Part shown: piece after piece, positions 45,205 to 52,959 of the stretch
Layout of the letters: each line of letters starts with the position of its first letter
Numbering within the stretch: the stretch's first letter is position 1
Source of the DNA: Acidobacteriota bacterium
GTDB taxonomy: Bacteria > Acidobacteriota > Blastocatellia > Pyrinomonadales > Pyrinomonadaceae
NCBI GenBank assembly: GCA_020199775.1
Contig: JAIVJZ010000001.1
Span: 62,001 to 126,000 of the forward strand
Direction: 5' to 3'
DNA length: 64,000 bases
Notes under the pieces: generated by a model
What the model saw: the letters and a program-made list of their open reading frames with translations, nothing else
The model's database searches: none
What the model was told of the DNA's origin: nothing
Translations under genes and position numbers: made by a program

Positions 45205-47106
45205 TTATTCCTGTTCGCGGAAGAGGTAGAGCGAATTGCCGAAGACCGCTTCGGGAGTGCGGCGGCGGTAGGCGTCGAAATAGTTGACGCGCTCGGCTTC
45301 GGTGAGTTGGCGGCCGCGCACGGACATGCCCGGCGGCACGGTCGAGCCGTTGAGGAAACTCGCGCCGATGGCGACGTAGCGCGTCGGCGGCAACTCGACG
45401 GCGGACGGCCTGATCAAATTCAAGTTTTCGATGCCGTAACAGGGGAGCATGTGGTCGGCCGCGAGCGCGGCGGCGCGCACGCGCGTCTCGCCCCGCGCGC
45501 GCAGGTATCCGGCCAGCGCGCGCACGTCGTCGCCCCACTCCACGTTCGAGTCCGACAGGTAATGCCAGCGCGGTTGCCCCGCCGCGAGTTGGTTCATGTA
45601 AGGCATGTGGTCGGGATAAGCGCGCACGGCCTCGACGCCCGCCCAGGCCAAGAGCGCGAGCGCAATGATCAGACCGGCGCGGCGGTGGCGGCGTGCCTTG
45701 AGTAGTTGATCGAGCAGCGCGCCGCCCGTGATGAACAGCAGCGTGTAGGCCGGGAGGTAATACCTGACGCCGATGTCGATGCGGCTCATCAGCACGAAGC
45801 CCGTGTAGACGGCGAACGGGATCAAGGCGACAAGAAACGGCCGCTCGCGTCGGCGCACGGCGCGGTACGCGCCCCACGCGAGCGAGGCGAGCGAAAGGAG
45901 CAGGAAGGGCAGCGTCGTCTTCAACGCGAAGGCGACCGGGTAGTAGTACCACCAGCCCGTGTTGCTGTACATGCCGAGCAGCGAAGCGGGATGGCCGCGC
46001 TCGTTGTGCGCGACCTGCCAGAAGATGCCGAGCACGAAGTCTGTGGGCAGCACGCGCGAGAGGGCGCGCGCGGCGTTCAACATCAAGCCGGGGGTCGCGG
46101 TGAAGGCCGAGGCGATCCACTGCGCGTCCGTGTCGAGCAGTGGTTCGTGTTTGAAAAGGTAGGCCGCGTGGATGAGGAAGAGAACCGTGAGCGCGACGAG
46201 CGCGGCGTGCGCGGCGACCGTCCACACACGCCCGCGCTCTTCCCGGCGCGCGCGCCACAGCAGCACGGCGAAGACTGCCGCGACCACCGGCGCGACCAAC
46301 AGCATCGAGAACTTGGAGAGGATCGCCAGAGCCGCCGCCACGCCGATCCACAGTGCGCGCTGCCATGAAGGCGCAAGAAGCGCATAACGATAGATCGTGT
46401 AGCAAAGAAGGAGGTAGCCGAAGGCCGCCGCGATGTCCGTCTGCACGACGCGCCCGTGCGCGAGCGCCGTCGGCTCCACGGAGAAGATCGCGACGGCGAG
46501 CAGGGCGGCGCGCGCGCCGAAGAGTTCACGCGCGAAGACGAAGACGAGCACGCCGAGCGCGAGCGTGAGCGCGATCATCGGCAGGCGCGCGACGAAGGAG
46601 ACGCGCCCGACGGCCGCGTGATTGTCTTCCCACAGACGCCCCACGCGCGTCGCCATCTGCGCGATTGTTCGCGGCGGCGCGCCCCCCTCGGCGGGCAGCA
46701 TTTCGAGCGGCGGCGCAAAGAGCCTGAGCGGCAGCCCGGCCAGCAGTTTCACGAGCGGCGGGTGTTCGTGGACGAGCTGCGTGTCGCCGCTCTTGACGTA
46801 GGCGTAGGCCGCCGGGATGAGGACGATCTCATCCGTGGTAATGCTCTTCTGCGAGATGACCGTGACGAGGTTGATCGCCATGACGACGAGCAGCAGAGCG
46901 CACAGCGTCTCATTCAAATGACCGGCCAAACGACCAGCCAGACGGACGGCCAGACGGACGGCCAGACGGACGGCCAACGCCTGCCGGATTGAGACGCGGG
47001 CGGGCGTGCGCGTTCTCGTCGTCGCCGCGTCCACCGCCGTTGCGGCCGCATCACCCGCTCCGTTTGTTGACTCGTCCATTCCGCCTTGCCGTTCGCCTTC
47101 AACCAT
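45205..47106 (-). CDS. PMT/ArnT-type integral membrane glycosyltransferase
   Basis: The 633-residue GT-C protein has about 12 membrane segments. After the first comes SQKSITTDEIVLIPAAYAYVK, with the Asp-Glu pair that in PMT/ArnT enzymes binds the acceptor or metal, and then THLVHEHPPLVKLLAG-type sequence (TQLVHEHPPLVKLLAGL). It transfers a sugar from a polyprenyl-phosphate donor on the outer face of the inner membrane. The ATG at 47106 overlaps the stop of the upstream dolichyl-phosphate-sugar synthase gene (TGATG), so the two are translationally coupled and the upstream enzyme probably makes its donor. The N-terminus has a run of LAVR/LAGR tetrapeptides from a 12-bp tandem repeat. Confidence 0.9.
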   Translation of the reverse strand: MVEGERQGGMDESTNGAGDAAATAVDAATTRTRTPARVSIRQALAVRLAVRLAVRLAGRLAGHLNETLCALLLVVMAINLVTVISQKSITTDEIVLIPAAYAYVKSGDTQLVHEHPPLVKLLAGLPLRLFAPPLEMLPAEGGAPPRTIAQMATRVGRLWEDNHAAVGRVSFVARLPMIALTLALGVLVFVFARELFGARAALLAVAIFSVEPTALAHGRVVQTDIAAAFGYLLLCYTIYRYALLAPSWQRALWIGVAAALAILSKFSMLLVAPVVAAVFAVLLWRARREERGRVWTVAAHAALVALTVLFLIHAAYLFKHEPLLDTDAQWIASAFTATPGLMLNAARALSRVLPTDFVLGIFWQVAHNERGHPASLLGMYSNTGWWYYYPVAFALKTTLPFLLLSLASLAWGAYRAVRRRERPFLVALIPFAVYTGFVLMSRIDIGVRYYLPAYTLLFITGGALLDQLLKARRHRRAGLIIALALLAWAGVEAVRAYPDHMPYMNQLAAGQPRWHYLSDSNVEWGDDVRALAGYLRARGETRVRAAALAADHMLPCYGIENLNLIRPSAVELPPTRYVAIGASFLNGSTVPPGMSVRGRQLTEAERVNYFDAYRRRTPEAVFGNSLYLFREQE

Positions 47107-47897
47107 CAACGCCGCCTGAGAGAGTTCAGCCGGATGAGGAAAACTTTCCTGATGAACCCGAAAATGTCGGCCGCGCCGAGTTTGGATTCGCCGTGGAGCC
47201 GGTTGGTGAAGTGGATGGGAATTTCCGACACGCGCGCCCCGCTCTGCACCGCCTCGTAAAGCAAATTCATGATGAAGATGTAGCCGGTGTCGTCCATCCG
47301 TTCGAGGTCAACTTCGCGCAGCACCCCGGCGCGGATGGCGCGATAACCGCTCGTGCAGTCGCGCACGCCGTCGAGCCCGGCGATGTGCCGCGCGAAGATG
47401 TTGCCCCACTTGCTGATCGCCTTGCGCAGGCGCGACCAGTTTTCCGGCACGGAGCCGCCGGGCACGTACCTTGAGCCGACCACGAAGTCGCACGTTCGCA
47501 CTTCACGGACGAGGCGCGGGAGGTCGCCGGGGTCGTGCGAAAAATCCGCGTCCATCTGAAAGACGATGTCGGCGCGCAAGATTTCCAGCGCGTGCATGAT
47601 GCCGCGCTTGTAGGCCGTGCCGAGTCCGCGCTTCGCGCCGCTCAACAGGTGCACGCCGTCGCACGTCTGCGCGTACTCTCTGACAACTTCGCCCGTGCCG
47701 TCCGGCGACAGGTCATCGACCACTAAAACCGAGAGCTTAAATTCTTCGAGTTGCGCCCGCTCTGCGAGTATGGCGTCCAACAGTTTTTCGATGTTCCCGC
47801 GCTCGTTGTACGTCGGCAGCACGATCACCCCGTGAACAGGTTCGCTTTTCTCCGCTTCTCTTTCGGGCACTGTTGGTCGAATTTCCTGTTTCCGCAC
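47106..47897 (-). CDS. Polyprenyl-phosphate mannosyltransferase-like GT2 enzyme
   Basis: The 263-residue protein is a family 2 glycosyltransferase of the Dpm1 type, which loads a hexose from a nucleotide sugar onto polyprenyl phosphate at the cytoplasmic face. VIVLPTYNERGNIEKLL, VVDDLSPDGTGEVV, GLGTAYKRGIMHALE and QMDADFSHDPGDLPRLV carry the nucleotide and metal-binding residues. DCTSGYRAIRAGVL and the basic C-terminus LIRLNSLRRR end it. No C-terminal membrane segments are present, unlike long Dpm1 fusions. It is coupled to the following PMT-type transferase by a TGATG overlap, giving a donor-synthesis/transfer pair. Confidence 0.92.
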   Translation of the reverse strand: MRKQEIRPTVPEREAEKSEPVHGVIVLPTYNERGNIEKLLDAILAERAQLEEFKLSVLVVDDLSPDGTGEVVREYAQTCDGVHLLSGAKRGLGTAYKRGIMHALEILRADIVFQMDADFSHDPGDLPRLVREVRTCDFVVGSRYVPGGSVPENWSRLRKAISKWGNIFARHIAGLDGVRDCTSGYRAIRAGVLREVDLERMDDTGYIFIMNLLYEAVQSGARVSEIPIHFTNRLHGESKLGAADIFGFIRKVFLIRLNSLRRR

Positions 47898-47915
47898 GGG
47901 GCGCGTTGATGGGCG

Positions 47916-49766
47916 CTAACGGATGCGCGTCATTTGTCGCCAGAAGAATCTGCCGAGGCGCGAAAAGGCGTTGCGGTTGTTTGCGCCGGTGATTTCGGGC
48001 GTGAGTCCGAGCGCGGCGGCGAGTTGCGGGTTGGGCGGCGCAACGTCTTCGTCGCCGTGACGCTCGGAGAGCCAGCGGTCGAAAGTGCGCGTCACGGCGC
48101 GACGCGCGGTGACGGGCGCTTCGGCGACGAACGCGCCGCGCAGATCATCGACTTCGGCGATCTCGTAGCGATTGGCCTCGGCGTAGCGTCGCAGCGCGGT
48201 GAAGACTCTTTCCTCGCCGAGCAGTTTGACGAGCGCGTCGTACATCAGCGCGCCCTTCGCGGAGACGATGGCGGCATACTGGAACGAGTTGCGGAAGTCG
48301 CGCGCGGGGCGCAGGGCGGGCATGTCTTCGCCGCCGAAGGTGCGGTAGATTTCGTAGACGCCGCGCAGTTGATCGTCGCGCGCGGCCTGCGCTCGGGTCA
48401 CGCCGTGCGCCTCGCGGTAGTAGACGAGGGCAGACCAGTGCGCGAGGGCTTCGTCGAGCACGGGCGCGCGCTCCGGCGAGTTGCCGACGAGCATGCCCCA
48501 CCACTGGTGCGCCAGCATGTGCGCGGTGGCGAACTCCAGACTGTCTTCGACGGACTGACGCTGCTCGCGCACGAGCTCGGGCAGGTTGCGGACGCCGGGC
48601 GAGTCGAAGTCTACGTAGAACGCGCTGGCGATGACGCCCAGGTTGGCGAACTCCGCGCTGCCGAGCCCGGCGACGAGGGGCGCTTCCGCCACGCTCACGC
48701 TCGCCACGGGCAGCGCGCCGTAACGCGCCGTGAAGACGCGCACGGCCTCGGCCGCCGTGTCGAGCACGCGCCGCCCGATCTTCTCGTGCTCCGCAGTCCA
48801 GATGGAGCGCACGCGCACGCCGCCCACGCTTCGTTCGCCCGATTGCAACCCGCGCCCCGCGAGGATGGCGAAGTTGCGCAGGTTCTCTCCGGCGAAGGTG
48901 CGCGCGCCCGTGTTCGCGCCGCCCGCCGCCACGCCGCCGCCCGCCGCGCCCGCGCGACCGGCTTCGGCGGAGGTGAACAACGCGACATCGGCGGGCGCGT
49001 CAATCGTCACTTCGTAGTCGGCCACCTCCGTGTGCAACGTGTCGCCGACGGTCGGGCGCACCTCGCGCTGCCACTCGTCGCCGTCGTGCACGGCGACCAC
49101 CGGGTAGGCCGCGCCGAGCACCATCACGCCGCGCGCGCGGAAGTTGGTGTCGCGCGCGCGGCGCATCTCGCGCGTGTCGCGCAGGGCCGCGCCGAGTTGT
49201 TGGATGACGTGCGAGGGGAGGCTCGTCTCGTCGGGGTCGATTTCGGGGACGCTGCCCGTGAAGGCGATTTCGATGTCGGTCGCCGCGCCGGGGGCGACGG
49301 GTTCGCGCAAGTTGACGCGCAGGAGCGTCGCCTGTTCGTCGAGCGCGTGGGCGAGCGGGGTTTGCGTCCCGGCGTGGCGCACGCTCTTGATCTCGATGCG
49401 CGGTTCGTCCGCAGCGGCGGCGGCCGTCTCTTCCTTCGCCGCCGGGGCGGGGCGCGTGGCATCGTGGTTGCCGTTGGCGTTGCTGCGCAGGTTCGCGTAG
49501 AGGTGGAAATAGACGACCGAGGCAGGGCGGTTGTCGTCGTTGACCCAGCGGACGCGCTCGGTCGCCGTGAACGCGCGCGCGTCGAAGTCGAGCGCGAAAT
49601 TGATCCGATAGAGCGTGCGCGGCGAAGAGGTGGCGACGGTCTGCGGCGCGGGTGACGCGGCGGCGCGCGGCGATTGCGCGGGCGCGAGCGTCGCGGCGAG
49701 GCAGAGCAACGCCGGGACGAAGAATCCGAACTTGATGCGCGTCGCCTGCTTAATAGATTGCCTCAT
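47916..49766 (-). CDS. M1-family peptidase-like protein lacking the catalytic Glu
   Basis: The 616-residue exported protein has a signal peptide (about residues 12-31) and the M1 fold. LYRINFALDFDARAFTATERV with VYFHLYANL and IEIAFTGSVPEI form the N-terminal sandwich, followed by the catalytic region. The zinc site is AHMLAHQWWG: His416 and His420 are kept, and the third ligand Glu439 (LDEALAHW) is kept, but the general-base Glu of HExxH is Met417. Zinc could still bind, but normal peptidase chemistry is unlikely. The GAMEN-type motif is also altered (GLGSAEFANLGV). The function is unknown; it may bind peptides or be a decoy. It precedes the GT2 gene on the same strand. Confidence 0.85.
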   Translation of the reverse strand: MRQSIKQATRIKFGFFVPALLCLAATLAPAQSPRAAASPAPQTVATSSPRTLYRINFALDFDARAFTATERVRWVNDDNRPASVVYFHLYANLRSNANGNHDATRPAPAAKEETAAAAADEPRIEIKSVRHAGTQTPLAHALDEQATLLRVNLREPVAPGAATDIEIAFTGSVPEIDPDETSLPSHVIQQLGAALRDTREMRRARDTNFRARGVMVLGAAYPVVAVHDGDEWQREVRPTVGDTLHTEVADYEVTIDAPADVALFTSAEAGRAGAAGGGVAAGGANTGARTFAGENLRNFAILAGRGLQSGERSVGGVRVRSIWTAEHEKIGRRVLDTAAEAVRVFTARYGALPVASVSVAEAPLVAGLGSAEFANLGVIASAFYVDFDSPGVRNLPELVREQRQSVEDSLEFATAHMLAHQWWGMLVGNSPERAPVLDEALAHWSALVYYREAHGVTRAQAARDDQLRGVYEIYRTFGGEDMPALRPARDFRNSFQYAAIVSAKGALMYDALVKLLGEERVFTALRRYAEANRYEIAEVDDLRGAFVAEAPVTARRAVTRTFDRWLSERHGDEDVAPPNPQLAAALGLTPEITGANNRNAFSRLGRFFWRQMTRIR

Positions 49767-49820
49767 TCGTCTAAATGAAGGGTGGCCGCACGTCGTCGCC
49801 CCGCGCGCGGCGTTTGAAAA

Positions 49821-52091
49821 TCACTTGCGCCGCGTCTCTACGACGTTGATGCTGCGGATGCGGTCGCCGCGCGCGATGCGGTCAACGATCTCCATGCCTT
49901 CGACGACACGCGCGAAGACGGTGTAGCCGCCGTCGAGGTGCGGCTGCGGCGAGTGCGTGACGAACCACTGCGAGCCGCCCGTGTCTTTGCCGGACAGCGC
50001 CATGCCGACCGCGCCGCGGTTGTAAGGCGCTTCGTTGATCTCGCAACGAATCTGGTAGCCGGGGCCGCCGTTGCCGTCGCCGCGCGGGTCGCCGCCCTGG
50101 ATGACGAAGTTCGGCACGACGCGGTGGAACGCGATGTTGTTGAAGTAGCCGCGCCGCGCGAGTTCGACGAAGTTGTCGACCGTGAGCGGAGCGGCGTCGG
50201 GCAGTAGTTCCAACTTAAACGCGCCCTTGTCCGTGTTGACGGTGGCGACGACGCTCGCGCTCCGGCGCGCGAGCGCGCGACGGTAATCGCCGAGCCGGTT
50301 GCGCGTGGCGACCGTTTCGATGCGCCCGTCTTCCGCGCCCGCCGCGTCGGGCTGCGCGGATTGCAGGATGGCGGCGGCGCGCCTGCGGATCAGGTAGTCG
50401 GGCGAGTCGAGCGCGGTTCTGATGGCCGCGAGGGCGGCCTCGGATTTTTGCGCGGCGAGCGCGTCGAGGATGGCGAGCGCGGCGTCGTTCATCTCGTCGC
50501 GCTGTAGCGCGGCGGGCAGCGCGGCGGCGAGCGCGGTCGCGGTCTCAGGGTCGGGCGGCAGTTCGCCGAGTTGACCGGCGGCCGTGGCGCGCACGATCAC
50601 GTCGGGCGCGGCGAGTTGACCCCGCATGACGAGCGCGCGGTCGGGCGGTTTGAAGGCGGCGATGGCCGTCAGCACGTCGGGCACGGCGAGCGCGGGCGTC
50701 GTCGCCTCTCCGAGCATCGTGCGCAGGGCCAACTGCGCGTCGGCCTGCACGGAAACCACGCTGTTGCCCGCCCGCTCGCTCGACACGGCGGCGATCTCGC
50801 CCAAGCCTTGCGCGACGGCCGCGTAAGCCTGCCACGCGACGCGGGTGTCGGGCGCGCGGAAGGCGAGTTGGTGAAAGGGGCGTTCGCGCAAATATTGATT
50901 GGGCGCGATGCGCGCAAACGCGATCTCGGCTTCCGGCGCGCTCCACATTTCGGCCTCGCGAAACGCGCGGACGAAGGCGAGCGCGCGTTCGTTGCCGCTG
51001 CCCGCGAGCACGCGGCTCAGACCGTTGACCAGTTCGTAGAGTTCGTTCAACTCGGCGGGGCGCGCCGTCTGGTTCGCGGACTTCGCCGCGCGGTAGGCGT
51101 TCAGCAGGGTCTCGCCGCGTTTGACGAGCGGTTCGGCGGCGCGCGGGTCGCGCAAAGCGCCGAGCGAGCGGAGCGCGCTGACGCGCACGCGTTCGTCTCT
51201 GTCGTTCGCGGCGCGTTCGAGAAGAAGATCGAACGCGCCTTTGTCTTCCGCCGCGCCGAGCGCGCGCGCGGCGTTGGCGCGCACGACCGCGTCCGTGTCC
51301 GACGCGAGCAACTTGCGCAGTTGATCGTTGGCGTTCTTGGCGCGCAGACGCGTGAGCGTGTTGGCGGCGTCGGCGCGCAGGCGCGCGTCGGTCGAGTCGA
51401 GAAAGAGCGCGACGACGCGCTCCGCGCCTTCGGGACGCGCGCGCAAAACGGCCGTCAGTCCGAGCAGAGCGATTTCGCGGTTCGCCGCGATCCGCCCGCG
51501 CGCTTCGAGTTCGACGAGCAACGCCCGCCCCATCTCTTTGACGCGCGCCTCGTCCGTCTTCGGCATGGCCGCCGCGATCTTGCCGAGCGCTTCCACCGCG
51601 CGCGCGCGCACGCCCGCCGTCTCGGCAACGCTCGCAGGGGTTTTGCGTGCGACGACGTTCAACAACCCCTCGGCCGCCGCGCCCGCTTCCGTCTCGCCGA
51701 GCGCGAAGGCCGCCGCCGCGCGCACGCGTGCGTCCTTGTCCGTCTGGAGCAGCGAGACGAGTTGCGGGACGGCGCGCGCGTCGCCGACGCGTCCCGCGCC
51801 GAGCGCGGCGCGTGCGCGCACGCTCGCGTTCACGTCCGAGAGCAACGCGCCGAGGTCTGTCATGTCCCAACGTCTCTCGTCTTCGGCGCGCACGATGCGC
51901 AGCAGAGTCTCTTCGGGGACGACCTGCGCGCGTGCGGGGGGGCGTCGCGGCGTCGCGCGCTTCGCCTGCGCGAAGGCCGGCGAAGACGCTGAGAGGAGAC
52001 AGAGCATCAACGCGGCGGCGCGGGCGAACGCGCCGCCGCGCTGCATGGCGGCGGGACGCAATACTTTTTCCGTGTGAGCTGTTGGTCGCAT
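49821..52091 (-). CDS. HEAT-repeat protein fused to a cyclophilin-type prolyl isomerase
   Basis: The 756-residue exported protein has a signal peptide late in its N-terminus (after about residue 22, ending ASSPAFAQA). HEAT repeats (about residues 60-590) follow, visible as LGALLSDVNASVRARAALGAGRVGD, LLQTDKDARVRAAAAFALGE and many ARAAAA/VRA units. The C-terminal cyclophilin domain (about 605-750) has FHRVVPNFVIQGGDPRGDG, MALSGKDTGGSQWFVTHS and the active-site Arg in FHRV. It would isomerise prolyl bonds on proteins captured by the HEAT solenoid in the periplasm. Such fusions are known in Acidobacteria and Bacteroidetes. A later Met at residue 16 is an alternative start. Confidence 0.9.
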   Translation of the reverse strand: MRPTAHTEKVLRPAAMQRGGAFARAAALMLCLLSASSPAFAQAKRATPRRPPARAQVVPEETLLRIVRAEDERRWDMTDLGALLSDVNASVRARAALGAGRVGDARAVPQLVSLLQTDKDARVRAAAAFALGETEAGAAAEGLLNVVARKTPASVAETAGVRARAVEALGKIAAAMPKTDEARVKEMGRALLVELEARGRIAANREIALLGLTAVLRARPEGAERVVALFLDSTDARLRADAANTLTRLRAKNANDQLRKLLASDTDAVVRANAARALGAAEDKGAFDLLLERAANDRDERVRVSALRSLGALRDPRAAEPLVKRGETLLNAYRAAKSANQTARPAELNELYELVNGLSRVLAGSGNERALAFVRAFREAEMWSAPEAEIAFARIAPNQYLRERPFHQLAFRAPDTRVAWQAYAAVAQGLGEIAAVSSERAGNSVVSVQADAQLALRTMLGEATTPALAVPDVLTAIAAFKPPDRALVMRGQLAAPDVIVRATAAGQLGELPPDPETATALAAALPAALQRDEMNDAALAILDALAAQKSEAALAAIRTALDSPDYLIRRRAAAILQSAQPDAAGAEDGRIETVATRNRLGDYRRALARRSASVVATVNTDKGAFKLELLPDAAPLTVDNFVELARRGYFNNIAFHRVVPNFVIQGGDPRGDGNGGPGYQIRCEINEAPYNRGAVGMALSGKDTGGSQWFVTHSPQPHLDGGYTVFARVVEGMEIVDRIARGDRIRSINVVETRRK

Positions 52092-52218
52092 GAGTTTTTA
52101 AATTAACTTTCGGAAGAGCCTGCTCCAACTGTCAAGCCCTCTGGATTAGCGCCGGAGAAACTTTATGTATGTATCGGGGAGGCGCGCCGTTTCTGTCAAG
52201 TCGGAAGGGAAGGAAATA

Positions 52219-52315
52219 AGGGATGAGGGCAGAGGGGAGAGGGATGAATGAAGAAAAGCATTCAATCTCTTGAGCGCTTTATTTCATCCCTCATCCCTCA
52301 TCCTTCATCCCTCGG
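52219..52315. repeat. Two-armed heptamer repeat element, GGATGAG type
   Basis: The left arm (52219-52251) has GGATGAG/GGCAGAG/GGGAGAG units and the right arm (52281-52315) five CTCATCC/TTCATCC units. The centre begins AAAGCA. It lies between two divergent genes, so it cannot serve as a terminator for either in the usual way. Confidence 0.88.
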
Positions 52316-52480
52316 TTTCGCCATCTGTCTGAAATTTGCTGCGCTCGCGTTCGCCGCTTTGGAGTTTCTTTCGGGGGCGGCCGTGCGGCTTTTACCGCAT
52401 CTCTTCATTTTTCTCCGGCTGGCACCGGGTTTGCTTCGAGACGTGGTCGGATAATTCAAGTATCGAAAGGGAGATGCCGG

Positions 52481-52888
52481 ATGAAGAGAAAATATTTGGT
52501 CGTCGCGCTCGTCGCCTTGTTGCTTCAGTCGTTCACGGGGCTGCACGCCGTTGCCGCCGCGAAGACGCAGGCGGAGAACGAGGCGCAGTTATCGGAACGT
52601 GTGAAAGTTAAAGTCGCGCGGCTCGGCGTCGGCGAAAAGGCGCGCGTGACGGTCAGGTTCAAAGACGGGACGAAGCTGAAGGGCTACATCTCACAGGCGA
52701 AGGATTCCGAGTTCGTCGTGCGGGATCGTAAGACCGACGCGCCGAGCGTCGTGCTCTATCGAGATGTCGCGCGGCTTGACAGCAATCGCGGGCACTCGAC
52801 CGCCAGAAACATCGCCCTCGGCACAACGATAGGGATCGCTTCGGTCTTAACCGTACTCGCCATCACAATCGCGACGCTCAACGATTGA
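52481..52888 (+). CDS. Small exported protein with SH3/Sm-like domain and C-terminal membrane segment
   Basis: The 135-residue protein has a signal peptide (MKRKYLVVALVALLLQSFTG, cleaved near AVAAA) and a beta-rich middle domain (KVARLGVGEKARVTVRFKDG, TKLKGYIS, DSEFVVRDRKTDAPSVVLYR, DVARLDS). That domain reads like a small barrel of the Sm or SH3 type. A C-terminal hydrophobic segment (about 108-132) would anchor it. Similar small proteins are common in Acidobacteria, usually several per genome, without known function. The start follows AGGGAGATG-rich sequence that could serve as ribosome-binding site. Confidence 0.75.
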   Translation: MKRKYLVVALVALLLQSFTGLHAVAAAKTQAENEAQLSERVKVKVARLGVGEKARVTVRFKDGTKLKGYISQAKDSEFVVRDRKTDAPSVVLYRDVARLDSNRGHSTARNIALGTTIGIASVLTVLAITIATLND

Positions 52889-52959
52889 GCAAAGCGGCGA
52901 CCGGGCGGCCGCACAGCGACAGGCGGGCAGCCGCCCGATGCCTTTATCCGGCGCGCGTC

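Noticed and set aside
47934..49655. 573-codon plus-strand frame opposite the second M1-like gene
   Set aside because: Antisense shadow; the minus strand carries a signal peptide and the HMLAHQWWG motif.
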